From: CAYSRM01 sp964475205
GTDB taxonomy: Bacteria > Verrucomicrobiota > Kiritimatiellia > UBA8416 > CAYSRM01
NCBI GenBank assembly: GCA_964475205.1
Contig: CAYYVQ010000005.1
Location: 1 to 64,000 of the forward strand
Length of the DNA: 64,000 nt
Reading direction: 5' to 3'
Shown: positions 51,016 through 60,565 of the stretch, in pieces
How positions within the stretch are numbered: the stretch's first letter is position 1
Layout: each line of letters starts with the position of its first letter
Program-made: the position numbers and the translations under genes
Notes under the pieces: generated by a model
Told to the model about the DNA's origin: nothing
Seen by the model: only the letters and a program-made list of their open reading frames with translations
Databases searched by the model: none

Positions 51016-51034
51016 TCACAAGGCTTACATTTAA

Positions 51035-53512
51035 TCAGAATGTGTTGTATATGCTGTGCGCTTTAAGGCCGCGCTTGAGGCGGGATAAATCAACATTGTC
51101 GTCAGTTTCGATGACTACGTTTTTTGGTGCGCCTTTCCGGACATGAAAGAAATTATCGCTGAAAGAAGCTTGAATGTTCGCCGGAGGCTGCAGCCAGCAC
51201 CACAGGGCAGCCGAGCCGGAAGAAACTTGAGCCACGAATTGTCTTGTTGGTTCTCTTTTGAGTTTTACTGACAATTCCGGATCAACCAGGTCCATTCTTT
51301 TAGGTCGATCAAACATTACCAGGTTGGAAGAAAGAACTGTGCCTTTTTCTCCGGCTTCGAGCCATACCAGCAGTTCCTCGGGGCCGGCCTGTTTCATTAC
51401 GTCCTTAACATCGAGAACCTTGACCCGCTTACTGCTGCGTTCGCTCACGGTAAACGGGAAACGGTCTTCCACGATCTTCTCCCCGCGCACTGTTGTGAGG
51501 CTCCAGTTGATGTGACCTTTGATCTGTCCGAGCATGTCGTTTGTCACATGGACATCAACTCTGCCCGTTTCCGGGTGTTCAACGCCAGAGACCAGGACGG
51601 GGGCGTAGAATTTTCGGGCCATGTAATGCAGCGCTTTCCATTTGCCGTAGTAATCAATGGAAGACCAGCTTGCCACCGGCCAGCAGTCGTTAAGCTGCCA
51701 GTAAAGTGTTCCCATCGTTTCAGGCATGTTTCGCCGCCAGTGTTCAATGCCGTACTTCATGGCCATACCCTGAAGGATCTGACTGAGCCACAGGGTCATC
51801 TCGAAATTCTTCGGCATTCTGAACCAGTCAAGCATGTACTGTATTATCGCCACATTGCCGATATTGCTTCGCTGGTGATGCTCCATAACCGGCGATGTAA
51901 TGTTGTGGTCCTTACGGGTTGTATAAAGATTGACTGTTCCAGGTTCGGGAAAACTCTGGAATCCGAATTCGCTTATAAACCTGTGTGTGCAGGTACGGTA
52001 CCATTCAAAAGGTTTCCTGCCGTGCCATACGCTCCACAAATGTGCATCGCCCCATCCAGGGTTTCTGTGGTCTGACCGGTCGCCTCTGGGCGAATGCGGA
52101 CTGCCGGGCCAGTATGGACGTTCCGGGTCCTCGCGACGGACAACTGATGATATTGTCTTGTCGAAAAGCCTCTTATAATCAGTCCATGACATTGCGGTAT
52201 CGGTGCGTTGGTCTGCAACAAGTCCCTGCTCAAGTTCATTGTTGCCACACCACAGGGCGAGACAAGGATGATGTCTGAGTCGCCTGACGTTGTCGCGCGC
52301 TTCCAATTTCACGTTGTCAACAAACTCATCATCAAAAGCAGGATAAGCGGCGCATGCAAACATGAAATCCTGCCAGAGGCAAATGCCATATTCATCGCAT
52401 AGATCATAAAATAGATTCGACTCATATATACCCCCGCCCCAGACTCTCAGCATGTTCATATTAGCCTTAACGGAATCTTCAATCAGTCTCCTGTAGTCTT
52501 CGGGTTTTACCCGGGATACCGGAGCATCGGCCGGGATCCAGTTGGCGCCTTTGGCAAAAAACTGCTTTCCGTTGATAACAAAAGCGAAGGATTCTCCTTT
52601 TTTATCTTTTTGTGTTTTCAACTCCAAAGTGCGTAAACCGATTCTTTTTTCATCGGTAGCCAGCAAGTCGCCGTTTTTGTCGAGCAGATCAATGGCCAAT
52701 TCGTACAAGGGTTGTTTGCCCATTCCGTTGGGCCACCAGAGGTTTGGCTTTTGTACGATTAACTCGACTGATGTCGTCTTACCTTTAAACTGAAGCTCTG
52801 CTTCAGTTACCAGTGAGCCTGAAAAATAGAGACTTGCTTTGCCTTGAAGGAAGGCGCGGCGCGTTTTTTGAATTTCAGCTTTGACATCAATCCGCACCTT
52901 GCCGCCTGAATGTTTCTGGCTGATCTTTATGTTTTCCAATCTCGCGATGTTGAATCCCGCCAATTCAATATCCCGCCATATTCCCGAGGTCACCAATTTC
53001 GGGCCCCAATCCCAGCCGAAATTGCTTGGCTGTTTGCGAATCCATCCGCCGCTGTCCACTCTGTGGTTGCCAACACCCCACCCATGCATATAGGCCTGGG
53101 CATTTCTCTTTGCGACATACTTGAGAGGAGATGAAAAATGTATTTTGATCTGGTTTGAGCCGCGGCGAAGCAGGCTCTTGACATCAAACTCCCATGTTCG
53201 ATGCATGTTGTCGGTTGATGCGACTTTCTTTCTGTTTATGAATATGTCGGCAATCGTGTCCAGCCCGTGACATTTCAGCAGTACCCTGTCATACCTCATC
53301 AAGTCGTTTTCCACCGTGAAATCGCGCGAATATACCCAGTCGCTCTCACCAACCCAGCTCTGCTTATCTTCATTGTCCCGGAAAAAAGGATCGGGAATTA
53401 CTTTATTGGTCATGAGCGCGTCATGAACCATGCCCGGCACGTGGGCTTCGTAAATCTCGTTGCTCCCTTTGCGAGCGCAGGACCAAGAGCCGTTAAGTGT
53501 TTGAATATGCAT
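51035..53512 (-). CDS. GH2 beta-mannosidase-like glycosidase
   Basis: 825 aa from ATG 53512 (GGAGG, 9 nt upstream). N-terminal sugar-binding jelly roll begins with LNGSWSCARKG and VPGMVHDALM; the barrel carries RVWGGGIYESNLFYDLCDE, the acid/base WCGNNELEQG (Glu about 426) and the nucleophile FISEFGFQSFPEP (Glu about 515), all typical of clan-A GH2 beta-mannosidases. C-terminal Ig-like domains end with LKRGLKAHSIYNTF. It has no signal peptide, so it works on imported manno-oligosaccharides or N-glycan cores. Length is usual for the family. Not in an operon with other sugar genes; an Mn exporter gene lies divergently upstream. Confidence 0.93.
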   Translation of the reverse strand: MHIQTLNGSWSCARKGSNEIYEAHVPGMVHDALMTNKVIPDPFFRDNEDKQSWVGESDWVYSRDFTVENDLMRYDRVLLKCHGLDTIADIFINRKKVASTDNMHRTWEFDVKSLLRRGSNQIKIHFSSPLKYVAKRNAQAYMHGWGVGNHRVDSGGWIRKQPSNFGWDWGPKLVTSGIWRDIELAGFNIARLENIKISQKHSGGKVRIDVKAEIQKTRRAFLQGKASLYFSGSLVTEAELQFKGKTTSVELIVQKPNLWWPNGMGKQPLYELAIDLLDKNGDLLATDEKRIGLRTLELKTQKDKKGESFAFVINGKQFFAKGANWIPADAPVSRVKPEDYRRLIEDSVKANMNMLRVWGGGIYESNLFYDLCDEYGICLWQDFMFACAAYPAFDDEFVDNVKLEARDNVRRLRHHPCLALWCGNNELEQGLVADQRTDTAMSWTDYKRLFDKTISSVVRREDPERPYWPGSPHSPRGDRSDHRNPGWGDAHLWSVWHGRKPFEWYRTCTHRFISEFGFQSFPEPGTVNLYTTRKDHNITSPVMEHHQRSNIGNVAIIQYMLDWFRMPKNFEMTLWLSQILQGMAMKYGIEHWRRNMPETMGTLYWQLNDCWPVASWSSIDYYGKWKALHYMARKFYAPVLVSGVEHPETGRVDVHVTNDMLGQIKGHINWSLTTVRGEKIVEDRFPFTVSERSSKRVKVLDVKDVMKQAGPEELLVWLEAGEKGTVLSSNLVMFDRPKRMDLVDPELSVKLKREPTRQFVAQVSSGSAALWCWLQPPANIQASFSDNFFHVRKGAPKNVVIETDDNVDLSRLKRGLKAHSIYNTF

Positions 53513-53697
53513 GACCAGAATCCTCCAGATAAGTATTGTCCCATAATCGCAAAAAACAGATCCCAAAACAAACAAAACCCAAGCAGGGCTCAGGCCGCAA
53601 TCAGATCAAGCTTGCAAGAACTGTCAGCGGGCTTTAGATTTCCGAGTTTCACACAAGAGGGAGGAGAAACAGGAAGCATCGGATCCTGAATGCAGCC

Positions 53698-54255
53698 ATG
53701 TCTATATTTGCAATAATCGCCATAGCTTTTGCTGTTGCCATGGACGCTTTTGCAGTGTCAATTTCCAGCGGCATAGCTATTCGGGAGATGAAGGTGCGTC
53801 ATGCGCTGCTTATAGCCGCATTCTTCGGAATATTTCAGGGCGTCATGCCGATGGTCGGCTGGATGGTTGGCGAAGGTGTCAAAGCGTTTATTGAACCATG
53901 GGATCACTGGGTAGCCTTCGGCCTTCTGCTCGGGGCCGGCGTTAAACTGATTTATGAATCACGAAAAAGTCAAGGCAGTCCACCGGGTTATGACCCTACG
54001 AATATCTATGTACTTTTCATTCTATCAATCGCCACCAGTATTGATGCTCTGGCTGTGGGGCTTACCTTGTCCTTCGTGGATATAGGAATAGTGGTTCCGG
54101 TAATGGTTATAGGGTTCATAACTTTTATCATGTCATTCGCGGGGACTTACACCGGCAAAATGCTGGGGCATCTGCTGGAACGCAAAATGGAACTGGCGGC
54201 CGGGCTGCTGTTGATTGCTATTGGCATAAAGGTTCTCATTGAACATACAAGCTAG
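53698..54255 (+). CDS. mntP: Manganese efflux pump MntP
   Basis: 185-aa inner-membrane protein with six helices in two halves. The conserved acidic DxxA motifs are AMDAFAVSISSG (~15-26) and TSIDALAVGLTLS (~104-116), which bind Mn2+; LGAGVKLIYES and GKMLGHLLERKMELAAGLLLIAIGIKVL (core AAGLLLIAIGIKVL) are family features. It exports Mn2+ under excess. No yybP-ykoY manganese riboswitch could be recognised in the 122 bp before the start. The ribosome site is weak at 53698; GGAGGAGAAA lies ~40 nt upstream. Divergent from the GH2 gene. Confidence 0.93.
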   Translation: MSIFAIIAIAFAVAMDAFAVSISSGIAIREMKVRHALLIAAFFGIFQGVMPMVGWMVGEGVKAFIEPWDHWVAFGLLLGAGVKLIYESRKSQGSPPGYDPTNIYVLFILSIATSIDALAVGLTLSFVDIGIVVPVMVIGFITFIMSFAGTYTGKMLGHLLERKMELAAGLLLIAIGIKVLIEHTS

Positions 54256-54304
54256 CACAATATGGCGCCCGGCAACTGGTCAGGCTTCTTGCGTCGAATC
54301 CACA

Positions 54305-55624
54305 TCAGTCCTTCGGGGATGGTGCGGGGTAGTCCGGTTCATCAAGTCCCGATATCAGTTCATCAATATTTACAGTGCGATTTTCTTCGATCGAACGGTT
54401 GCCTGCGATTCCGGTAAGAATTGACCATGCCCCGCCGCGGTAATCCGAGGCTCTCATGTACTTATCCTGCGGCGGCGACTCACTGAACAAATCTTCAAGT
54501 AGCACCGGATCGCCCCCTCCGTGGCCTCCGCTTCCGGTCCATATGTCGACCTCGTATGCAGTCTCGAAATGTGGATACACTTTTGTTTTGGTGCCTTCCT
54601 TTATCAGTTTTCCGGGAACATTGCCGTCGCCGCTGACATAAACGGTTTCCTGACAGATATGCTCTATTCTCCCCTTGCTGCCGTTAATTGCAACCTGCAG
54701 TCCCTCCCATGGCATAAAGGCATTAAGAGAATAACTCATGGTTGCTCCGTTCTTGTAGGAAACAATCAGGTGCATAGTGTCTTCAATATCAATATCTTTG
54801 CTAAAGACGCACTTGTCCCGGAAATATCCATCGAAATGTTCATTTTCCAGGTACAGCTTGCGATGCGTTTCATTGGACTCCATGTCCAGGGCAAACCGGC
54901 AATTCTTGAATTCAGGGCACTGGCTGCACCTTTCTGATCGAGCGCTCAGGCCGTACCGCTCGGCCGTTTCGGGCAGATAAAAGTTTCGTTTTCCAAGCGC
55001 GTGTACGCTTTGGGGTGTCGTATCAAGCCACCAGTTAATCAGATCAAAGTGGTGTGTTGCCTTATGAACCAGCAGACCTCCTGAATTTTCCTTGTTACGG
55101 TGCCAGCGCCGGAAGTAGTCGGCGCCGTGGCGCGTGTTCAACAGCCAGTTGAAATCGACAGACAACACATCGCCGATCACTCCCGACATCAGGAGTTCCT
55201 TGATCTGGGTTCGAGGCGGTGAATACCTGTAGTTGAAAGTCACCCTGCAGTCCCTTCTGGTTTTTCTGCAGGTATCAATAATGCGTTGGCATTTCTGCTC
55301 ACTGATGGTCATGGGCTTTTCAGTTATGGTATCACAGCCCATTTCCATGGCTTTGCAGATATAATCATCGTGATATCGGTCAACTGTAGTCACTATGACC
55401 GTATCAGGCTGAGTTTCACGGATCATCTTCTCGAATTCGCCGGCGGGGTAGCCCTTTGTTTCCGCTCCCGCTTCTGTGCATTTGCTTAGCGCCAGGTTCA
55501 GTCTTCCCGGGTTGCGGTCGCAGACCGCAACAAGTTTGCTGTGGCCGGCGTATTTGTCAAGCAGCGCTTTCGAGTACATGCGTGAACGGCTGCCGACTCC
55601 GACAATAGCGTATTTTTTTGCCAT
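54305..55624 (-). CDS. Gfo/Idh/MocA-family oxidoreductase
   Basis: 439-aa NAD(P)-dependent sugar oxidoreductase. The Rossmann motif IVGVGSRSRMYSKAL replaces GxGxxG, then VAVCDRNPGRL, ITEKPMTISEQKC (EKP motif lysine) and a C-terminal substrate domain with GGLLVHKATHHFDLINWW (catalytic His). An inserted cysteine-rich region, RCSQCPEFKNCRF (~225-240), could bind a metal; this is seen in some PVC members. GRIEHICQETVYV near 320 is the usual GRIE. The substrate is unknown, perhaps a 1,5-anhydro- or N-acetyl sugar. Ribosome site GAGGAG. Convergent with mntP. Confidence 0.88.
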   Translation of the reverse strand: MAKKYAIVGVGSRSRMYSKALLDKYAGHSKLVAVCDRNPGRLNLALSKCTEAGAETKGYPAGEFEKMIRETQPDTVIVTTVDRYHDDYICKAMEMGCDTITEKPMTISEQKCQRIIDTCRKTRRDCRVTFNYRYSPPRTQIKELLMSGVIGDVLSVDFNWLLNTRHGADYFRRWHRNKENSGGLLVHKATHHFDLINWWLDTTPQSVHALGKRNFYLPETAERYGLSARSERCSQCPEFKNCRFALDMESNETHRKLYLENEHFDGYFRDKCVFSKDIDIEDTMHLIVSYKNGATMSYSLNAFMPWEGLQVAINGSKGRIEHICQETVYVSGDGNVPGKLIKEGTKTKVYPHFETAYEVDIWTGSGGHGGGDPVLLEDLFSESPPQDKYMRASDYRGGAWSILTGIAGNRSIEENRTVNIDELISGLDEPDYPAPSPKD

Positions 55625-55946
55625 CAGAACTCCTCTCTGAATTTCAGCAGAGTATTATAATACAATGAAAGTGAGTCAAGGCGCTTTAACTTTGTGCGCG
55701 GGCGCTTTTTTATTACTGACGGCTTAGGCAATAATACGCCTTCAACATTGAGAGAGAAGGCGCGGGAGGGTCTTGGGCCTGATCAGACAACCTTGTTTAT
55801 GACCGGATCCAGCAATTGACATTGCAAATTGATGGTTATGAGTAAGCGGGTGTGTGGGTATATTTAAACCATACCCGGCCCCCCTGAATAATAGCAATCC
55901 ATGAACAGAGCGACCGGGCAGGGTATTATTTTTTTAGCGCTCTTTT
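55625..55946. other. Gene-free stretch
   Basis: No gene, tRNA or repeat copy of the resolved families was found. A weak stem (AAGGCGC with GCGCTTTTTT, about 55677-55713) followed by T residues could terminate plus-strand transcription. A short GTGTGTGGGTAT stretch near 55850 resembles the GT-rich repeat at 26210. Confidence 0.5.
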
Positions 55947-56156
55947 TTACATTTCATCGCCGGCTTCTTCAGCGGCGTCGCCTGTTTCTTCAACGGCGTC
56001 GGCTGCTTCCTCTGTAGCTTCTTCAGCAGCGTCGCCTGTTTCCTCGACGGCCTCGCCGGCTTCATCTTCACCTTCTTCCATCTTCGTGCATCCTGCGCCG
56101 CAAATCATTGCTACCGTAAGAACCAAACCGAGAAAACTTCTGATCCACTTGCTCAT
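55947..56156 (-). CDS. Small Glu/Ala-rich lipoprotein
   Basis: 69 aa with ribosome site GGAGGA. Lipoprotein signal (KWIRSFLGLVLTVAMICGAGC) ends at lipidated Cys23. The mature part is almost only E, A, D, G, T, with AVEETGDAAEEA occurring twice, so it likely forms an acidic helix or disordered tail. Similar short acidic lipoproteins of PVC and other Gram-negatives have no known function; a peptidoglycan-spacing or ion-binding role would be guesswork. Isolated gene, between the oxidoreductase and the aldo/keto reductase. Confidence 0.7.
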   Translation of the reverse strand: MSKWIRSFLGLVLTVAMICGAGCTKMEEGEDEAGEAVEETGDAAEEATEEAADAVEETGDAAEEAGDEM

Positions 56157-56385
56157 AACAGTCCTCCATTTTCTTCATGCGTTTTTTTTCAATTCACCAG
56201 ACTGGCGAATTGTTCCAGAAAAAATGTCTCATGAAACGTCAAAGTAAATCAATGATCATTTTCCTTATATACGCCGGCGGATTCCCTTAGCGGGTAGCGC
56301 CACTGCGAGGGCACGAATCGGCAAAAGGCCGTTAAGATATGACTTTTTCTTTTTTTTGTATAGAATCTCCATTAACCTTAACCTC

Positions 56386-56453
56386 AGTTATACAACCGGA
56401 GAAGGGACAACCACCAATGACCTTCCGAACTCCGGGGATCCCGGGAGTCGGGA
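56386..56453. repeat. Intergenic repeat shared with 36700-36768
   Basis: TTAACCTCAGTTATACAACC, GGGACAACCACC and CTCCGGGGATCCCG match the earlier copy apart from a 5-bp insertion and scattered changes. Ahead of it, 56283-56330 resembles a degraded arm of the palindromic YTAR-type repeat (CACTGCGAGGGCACGAAT). Together these account for much of the 56157-56531 gap. Confidence 0.6.
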
Positions 56454-56531
56454 CACTGATAAAGGAGGTAATGGAATGGGCCGGTCCAAAAAATCCGTTT
56501 CATCCAAACGAATAACAGGAGGAAAGAACCA

Positions 56532-57491
56532 ATGCGTTACAGAAGACTTGGCATAGCCGGAATCAAAGTTTCCGAAGTTTCACTGGGTTCATGGCGGACT
56601 TTCGGAAAATCAGTTGATCAGGAGACCACGGAAGCCTGCATGGTTGAGGCATATGAAAACGGAGTAAACTATTTTGACGGCGCCGAAATTTATGCCCTGG
56701 GCGCGGCCGAGCAAGCGATGGGAAAAGTCTTCCGGAAACAGAAGTGGGCCAGGGACACCCTGGTAATCAGCAGCAAGGTCAACAAAATCGGCGATAAACC
56801 TAACCAGGGCGGTCTGTCCAGAAAACATCTGGTCGAGGAGTGCGATGCTGCCCTTATGCGCATGGGGCTCGATTACCTGGACCTGTTTTTCTGTCACCGG
56901 CCAGACCCTGAAACTCCGATGGAAGAGACGGTGGCTGCCATGGACGAGCTTATAAAGCGGGGCAAAATATTATACTGGGGAACAAGCAATTTTTCGGAGG
57001 GTGAAATCATGGAGTTATTCGGCATTGCGGAGGCCGGCAACTATCAGCCTCCGACTATGGAGCAACCGAAGTATAACATGTTACACCGGGATGGCGTTGA
57101 AAAGGAACTTGCCCGTCCGGTTCAGAAGAAAGGCCTCGGGTTAACGGTGTTTTCCCCTTTACAGGTAGGGTTCCTGAGCGGCAAGTACAACAATGGTATT
57201 CCTGAGGACAGCCACTTTGGCAGGATGGATCCGGAAAGGCGTAAGAAGTTTATTAGTGAAGAGAAACTTGAAAAATGCCGGAAACTTGGGGATGTTGCAA
57301 GGGACCTTGGCATGGCCCAGGCAAGCCTTGCGCTGGCATGGTGCCTGAAGAACAAAGCAGTAAGCACGGTGCTCACCGGAGCCTCGAAGCCCGAGCAGGT
57401 TAAACAGAACGTCAAGGCTTCGGAAGATGCCGATCTTCTTACCGAGGATGTAATGGGTAGGATCGAACAGATTTTATCATACTCACCCTGA
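56532..57491 (+). CDS. Aldo/keto reductase (voltage-gated K+ channel beta-like)
   Basis: 319-aa NADPH-dependent oxidoreductase. The catalytic tetrad is Asp49 and Tyr54 in NYFDGAEIY, Lys in LVISSKVNK and His in DLFFCHRPD. The C-terminal cofactor region has LTGASKPEQVKQNV. GGLSRKHLVEECDAALMRMGLDYLDL (core RKHLVEECDAALMRMG) and WGTSNFSEGEI place it with the Kv-beta/YghZ-like group, which reduces aldehydes and methylglyoxal. Strong ribosome site (AGGAGG, 8 nt). Convergent with frr, with a 7-bp hairpin GCGATCC-T-GGATCGC at 57495-57509 between them. Confidence 0.9.
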   Translation: MRYRRLGIAGIKVSEVSLGSWRTFGKSVDQETTEACMVEAYENGVNYFDGAEIYALGAAEQAMGKVFRKQKWARDTLVISSKVNKIGDKPNQGGLSRKHLVEECDAALMRMGLDYLDLFFCHRPDPETPMEETVAAMDELIKRGKILYWGTSNFSEGEIMELFGIAEAGNYQPPTMEQPKYNMLHRDGVEKELARPVQKKGLGLTVFSPLQVGFLSGKYNNGIPEDSHFGRMDPERRKKFISEEKLEKCRKLGDVARDLGMAQASLALAWCLKNKAVSTVLTGASKPEQVKQNVKASEDADLLTEDVMGRIEQILSYSP

Positions 57492-57529
57492 AGCGATCCT
57501 GGATCGCAACCGACGGGCTCTGTTCGATT

Positions 57530-58093
57530 CTACACGGCCATTATCTCTTTTTCCTTGGATTCGAGTAGATTGTCGATTTCCTTAATGTGATTGTCGGTTG
57601 CTTTCTGGATGTCTTCAAGGCATTGGGAGCACTCGTCTTCGCTGATCTTACTCTCTTTCTGGAGCTTTTTCGCCTCATCGTTGGCTTCGCGCCTGACATT
57701 CCTGATGGCTACCCTGCTTTCTTCTGCTACTCTCTTGGCTACCTTGACCAGTTCTTTTCTTCGTTCTTCGCTAAGCTCCGGGAAGGGGACCCTTATGACT
57801 TTTCCGTCATTGACAGGTGTGACTCCCAGGTTGGCTGCCAGAATAGCTTTTTCAACTGATCCCAGAATAGTGGGATCATACGGGCTTATTACGATGAGTC
57901 TGGGCTCAGGCGTCGATATGCCTGCAAGCTCTCTGATTCTGGTCTGGGTTCCGTAATAGTCAACCTGGATATTCTCGACCAGCGCAGGCGAGGCTTTGCC
58001 GGTGCGTATTCCCTGGAACTGTTCGTGTAAAAGCGCTTCCGTTTTATCCATTTTATCTTTTGCTTCTTTGAGAATCTCTACTGGAGTCTCCAT
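57530..58093 (-). CDS. frr: Ribosome recycling factor
   Basis: 187 aa, the standard length. Splits post-termination ribosomes together with EF-G. Signatures: FQGIRTGKASPALVENIQVDYYG (core IRTGKASPALVE), PLNQLAGI-like IRELAGISTPEPR, LNDGKVIRVPFPELSEERRKELVK-type stretch and EDECSQCLEDIQKATD at the C-terminus. It follows pyrH with its ribosome site (AGGAGG) placed inside the last pyrH codons, a classic arrangement. Essential housekeeping gene. The usual rpsB-tsf neighbours are not in the window. Confidence 0.97.
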   Translation of the reverse strand: METPVEILKEAKDKMDKTEALLHEQFQGIRTGKASPALVENIQVDYYGTQTRIRELAGISTPEPRLIVISPYDPTILGSVEKAILAANLGVTPVNDGKVIRVPFPELSEERRKELVKVAKRVAEESRVAIRNVRREANDEAKKLQKESKISEDECSQCLEDIQKATDNHIKEIDNLLESKEKEIMAV

Positions 58094-58094
58094 G

Positions 58095-58847
58095 TTATTC
58101 CTCCTTTCCGGCCTGGCCGGATACTACTGTTCCAAGTGAGTCGCCGCAGACAACTCTTTCCAGGCTGTTAGGCTGGAAAAAGTCAAAAACAACGATAGGT
58201 ATTTTATTTTCCATGCAAAGCGAAAAAGCGGAACCGTCCATGACTTTCAATGATTTCTGGAGGGCTTCGCTATAGGTGATCTGTGTGTATTTCCTGGCAA
58301 GGGGATCCTTGACCGGGTCTGAGGAGTATACCCCGTCCACCTTAGTGGCTTTCAGAAGAACATCGGCCTTAATTTCGCTGGCTCTCAGAGCTGCCGCGCT
58401 GTCTGTGCTGAAATACGGATTGCCTGTACCGCCGGCAAAAACCAGAACCCGTCCCTTTGCAAAGTGCCTGAGAGCCCGTCGCAGGATGAAAGGTTCGGCA
58501 ACCTTGTTCATTTCAATGGCGGTCAGAACTCTTGTTTGCAGTCCCGTTTTCTCGATTGCATTCTGTAGAGCCAGGGCATTGATAGTTGTAGCCAGCATGC
58601 CCATGTAGTCGCCGGTGATGCGGTCGAAGCCGCTGGCTTCTCCGCTGAGTCCCCGGAAGATATTACCCCCGCCAACGACAATTGAGATTTCCACGCCCAT
58701 TTCACTGACATGTTTGATCCTGGCGGCTATTTCGCCGGTGACATCATGATCAAGGCTCACTCTCTTTTCCTTGTCCTGGAGTGTTTCTCCGCTGAGCTTC
58801 AAAAGGATCCTTCTGTATTTGGGGCGTTTCTGAGATGTTCCAGTCAT
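58095..58847 (-). CDS. pyrH: UMP kinase
   Basis: 250-aa hexameric bacterial UMP kinase, converting UMP to UDP with ATP. Signatures: RILLKLSGETLQ, VVGGGNIFRGL, DYMGMLATTINALALQ, VFAGGTGNPYFSTDSAAALRA and VLLKATKVDGVYSSDP. The N-terminus has a short extension (MTGTSQKRPKYR). It ends 1-2 bp before the frr start, so both are co-translated. The upstream 58848-59093 gap has no rpsB/tsf and no other gene, but serves as divergent promoter region with the heptose genes. Confidence 0.97.
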   Translation of the reverse strand: MTGTSQKRPKYRRILLKLSGETLQDKEKRVSLDHDVTGEIAARIKHVSEMGVEISIVVGGGNIFRGLSGEASGFDRITGDYMGMLATTINALALQNAIEKTGLQTRVLTAIEMNKVAEPFILRRALRHFAKGRVLVFAGGTGNPYFSTDSAAALRASEIKADVLLKATKVDGVYSSDPVKDPLARKYTQITYSEALQKSLKVMDGSAFSLCMENKIPIVVFDFFQPNSLERVVCGDSLGTVVSGQAGKEE

Positions 58848-59093
58848 TGTGAGTAAGCTTTCCTTTTTGGAGCATTATACTATCCCGAAAAAACAATGCC
58901 AGTAAATATCAAAAACCGTATAATTTAACCTGAATTGACCTGGATCATTTGCAACACGCGAATAATTTACCCCTTGGAGGCCGCCGCTAACCCCATAATA
59001 ACCTTGCCGCTGAAGAGGTAGAGCGGGTATCTTGAGTTGAATCGGACCAAAAAATGACAGTAGCATTTGGTTGGAACTACTGGAGCTTATAAT

Positions 59094-59582
59094 ATGAGAT
59101 TGCACGAGTCCAAGATAGTTGACAATGAAAGGCTGACAAAACTTCGGGATGGATGGCTGAGAGAAGGAAAGACTGTTGTATTTACCAACGGTTGTTTTGA
59201 TATTCTACATGCTGGCCACCTGGAATATCTTGAGTTTGCCCGGAAACAGGGTGATATACTTATTGTCGGACTTAACTGCGACGATTCAATAAGGCGCACA
59301 AAGGGTGTTGAGAGGCCGGTTGTTACCGAAGACCAGAGAGCAAAGATAGTTGCCGGGTTGGAATGTGTAGATTACGTAACAATCTTTTGCGAAGACGAAC
59401 CCGCAGATCTCATAAAGAAGATCAAGCCCGATGTTCTGGTCAAGGGAGAAGACTGGGCGCATTATGTGAGTGGCAGAGAGACAGTGGAGAGTCGTGGAGG
59501 CAGGGTAGTGCTGGCGCGGCTGACCCCGGGGCTGTCTACAAGCAATCTGATAAAGCGAATCCGGGAAATTGATGGAGGCTGA
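59094..59582 (+). CDS. rfaE2: D-glycero-beta-D-manno-heptose 1-phosphate adenylyltransferase (RfaE2/HldE-C type)
   Basis: 162 aa from ATG 59094 (GGAG, 8 nt before); an in-frame upstream ATG adds nine residues. Makes ADP-heptose for LPS inner core. The nucleotidyltransferase motif is FTNGCFDILHAGHLEYL (HxGH), then NCDDSIRRTKGVERPV, LVKGEDWAHY and the TPGLSTSNLI C-terminus. It is the stand-alone adenylyltransferase half of HldE; the kinase half is not in the window. It ends 5 bp before hldD, so both form an LPS-heptose operon. Confidence 0.95.
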   Translation: MRLHESKIVDNERLTKLRDGWLREGKTVVFTNGCFDILHAGHLEYLEFARKQGDILIVGLNCDDSIRRTKGVERPVVTEDQRAKIVAGLECVDYVTIFCEDEPADLIKKIKPDVLVKGEDWAHYVSGRETVESRGGRVVLARLTPGLSTSNLIKRIREIDGG

Positions 59583-59587
59583 CGAAT

Positions 59588-60565
59588 ATGGCTGAAAGTT
59601 TTGTTGTTACAGGCGGGGCCGGTTTTATCGGGTCCAATATCGTCGGGGAGCTGAACCGCAGAGGCCACGAGGATATAGTTATTGTCGACCGTCTGGATTC
59701 GGGAATAAAATCCGCATATCTTGAATCGTTGAGTTATTCCAGATACTTTGACAAAGACGAATTCCGCCGCCTCTTCAGGAACAGGCAACTTGAACGGGTT
59801 GACACGGTTTTTCATATGGGCGCATGCAGTTCGACCACCGAGACCGACGAAGATTACCTCAATGACAACAATTATCTTTACAGCCGCGAGCTGTGCGAGT
59901 GGTGCCTTGAAAATGATGCCCGGTTTGTTTATGCTTCAAGCGCCGCAACTTACGGGGATGGATCCAGGGGTTATTGCGATTCTCACGACGGCTTGGAGGA
60001 GCTGGTGCCGCTCAATCCGTACGGAAGGTCGAAACATATTTTTGATCTCTGGGCTTTGAAGAGCGGGCTGCTCGACCAGATTGCCGGGTTGAAGTATTTT
60101 AACGTTTTCGGTCCCAGGGAAGACCACAAAGGGGACATGAGGTCCGTGGTCAACAAGGCATACGGCCAGGTGCTCAGAGATGGCGAAATCAGGCTGTTTC
60201 GCTCGCACAGGCCTGACTACAGGGACGGGGAACAGAAGAGAGATTTTGTTTATGTCAATGATGCTGTAAAGGCGACTTTGTTCTTTCACGACAATCCTGA
60301 AAAAAACGGCATTTTCAATTGTGGCACAGGAGAAGCCAGAACATGGCTGGATCTTGCGCTGGCGGTTTTCTCCGCGATGGACAGAAAGTCTGCGATTACG
60401 TTTATAGATATGCCTCCGGAGATAAGGGAGAAGTACCAGTATTTTACGCAGGCCAACATGCATAAGTTGCGCGAGGCGGGATACCGTGAACAATTCTATA
60501 CAATTGAAGAAGGAGTCAATGAATATGTCAGAGACTATTTGCAGAAGAACATGCAGTCAGCATAG
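59588..60565 (+). CDS. hldD: ADP-L-glycero-D-manno-heptose 6-epimerase
   Basis: 325-aa NADP-dependent extended SDR that inverts ADP-D,D-heptose to ADP-L,D-heptose. The nucleotide motif is VTGGAGFIGSNI. Family features are FHMGACSSTTETD, YASSAATYGDG (catalytic Ser), NPYGRSKHIFD (Tyr/Lys pair), YFNVFGPREDHKGDMRSVV and RDFVYVNDAV. Length and motifs match the family. It starts just after the adenylyltransferase. The last ~14 codons overlap the start of a TolR-like lipoprotein gene in another frame. Confidence 0.96.
   Translation: MAESFVVTGGAGFIGSNIVGELNRRGHEDIVIVDRLDSGIKSAYLESLSYSRYFDKDEFRRLFRNRQLERVDTVFHMGACSSTTETDEDYLNDNNYLYSRELCEWCLENDARFVYASSAATYGDGSRGYCDSHDGLEELVPLNPYGRSKHIFDLWALKSGLLDQIAGLKYFNVFGPREDHKGDMRSVVNKAYGQVLRDGEIRLFRSHRPDYRDGEQKRDFVYVNDAVKATLFFHDNPEKNGIFNCGTGEARTWLDLALAVFSAMDRKSAITFIDMPPEIREKYQYFTQANMHKLREAGYREQFYTIEEGVNEYVRDYLQKNMQSA

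Noticed and set aside
53576..53697. yybP-ykoY manganese riboswitch upstream of mntP
   Set aside because: The conserved loop sequences of that aptamer were not found in the 122 bp before the gene.
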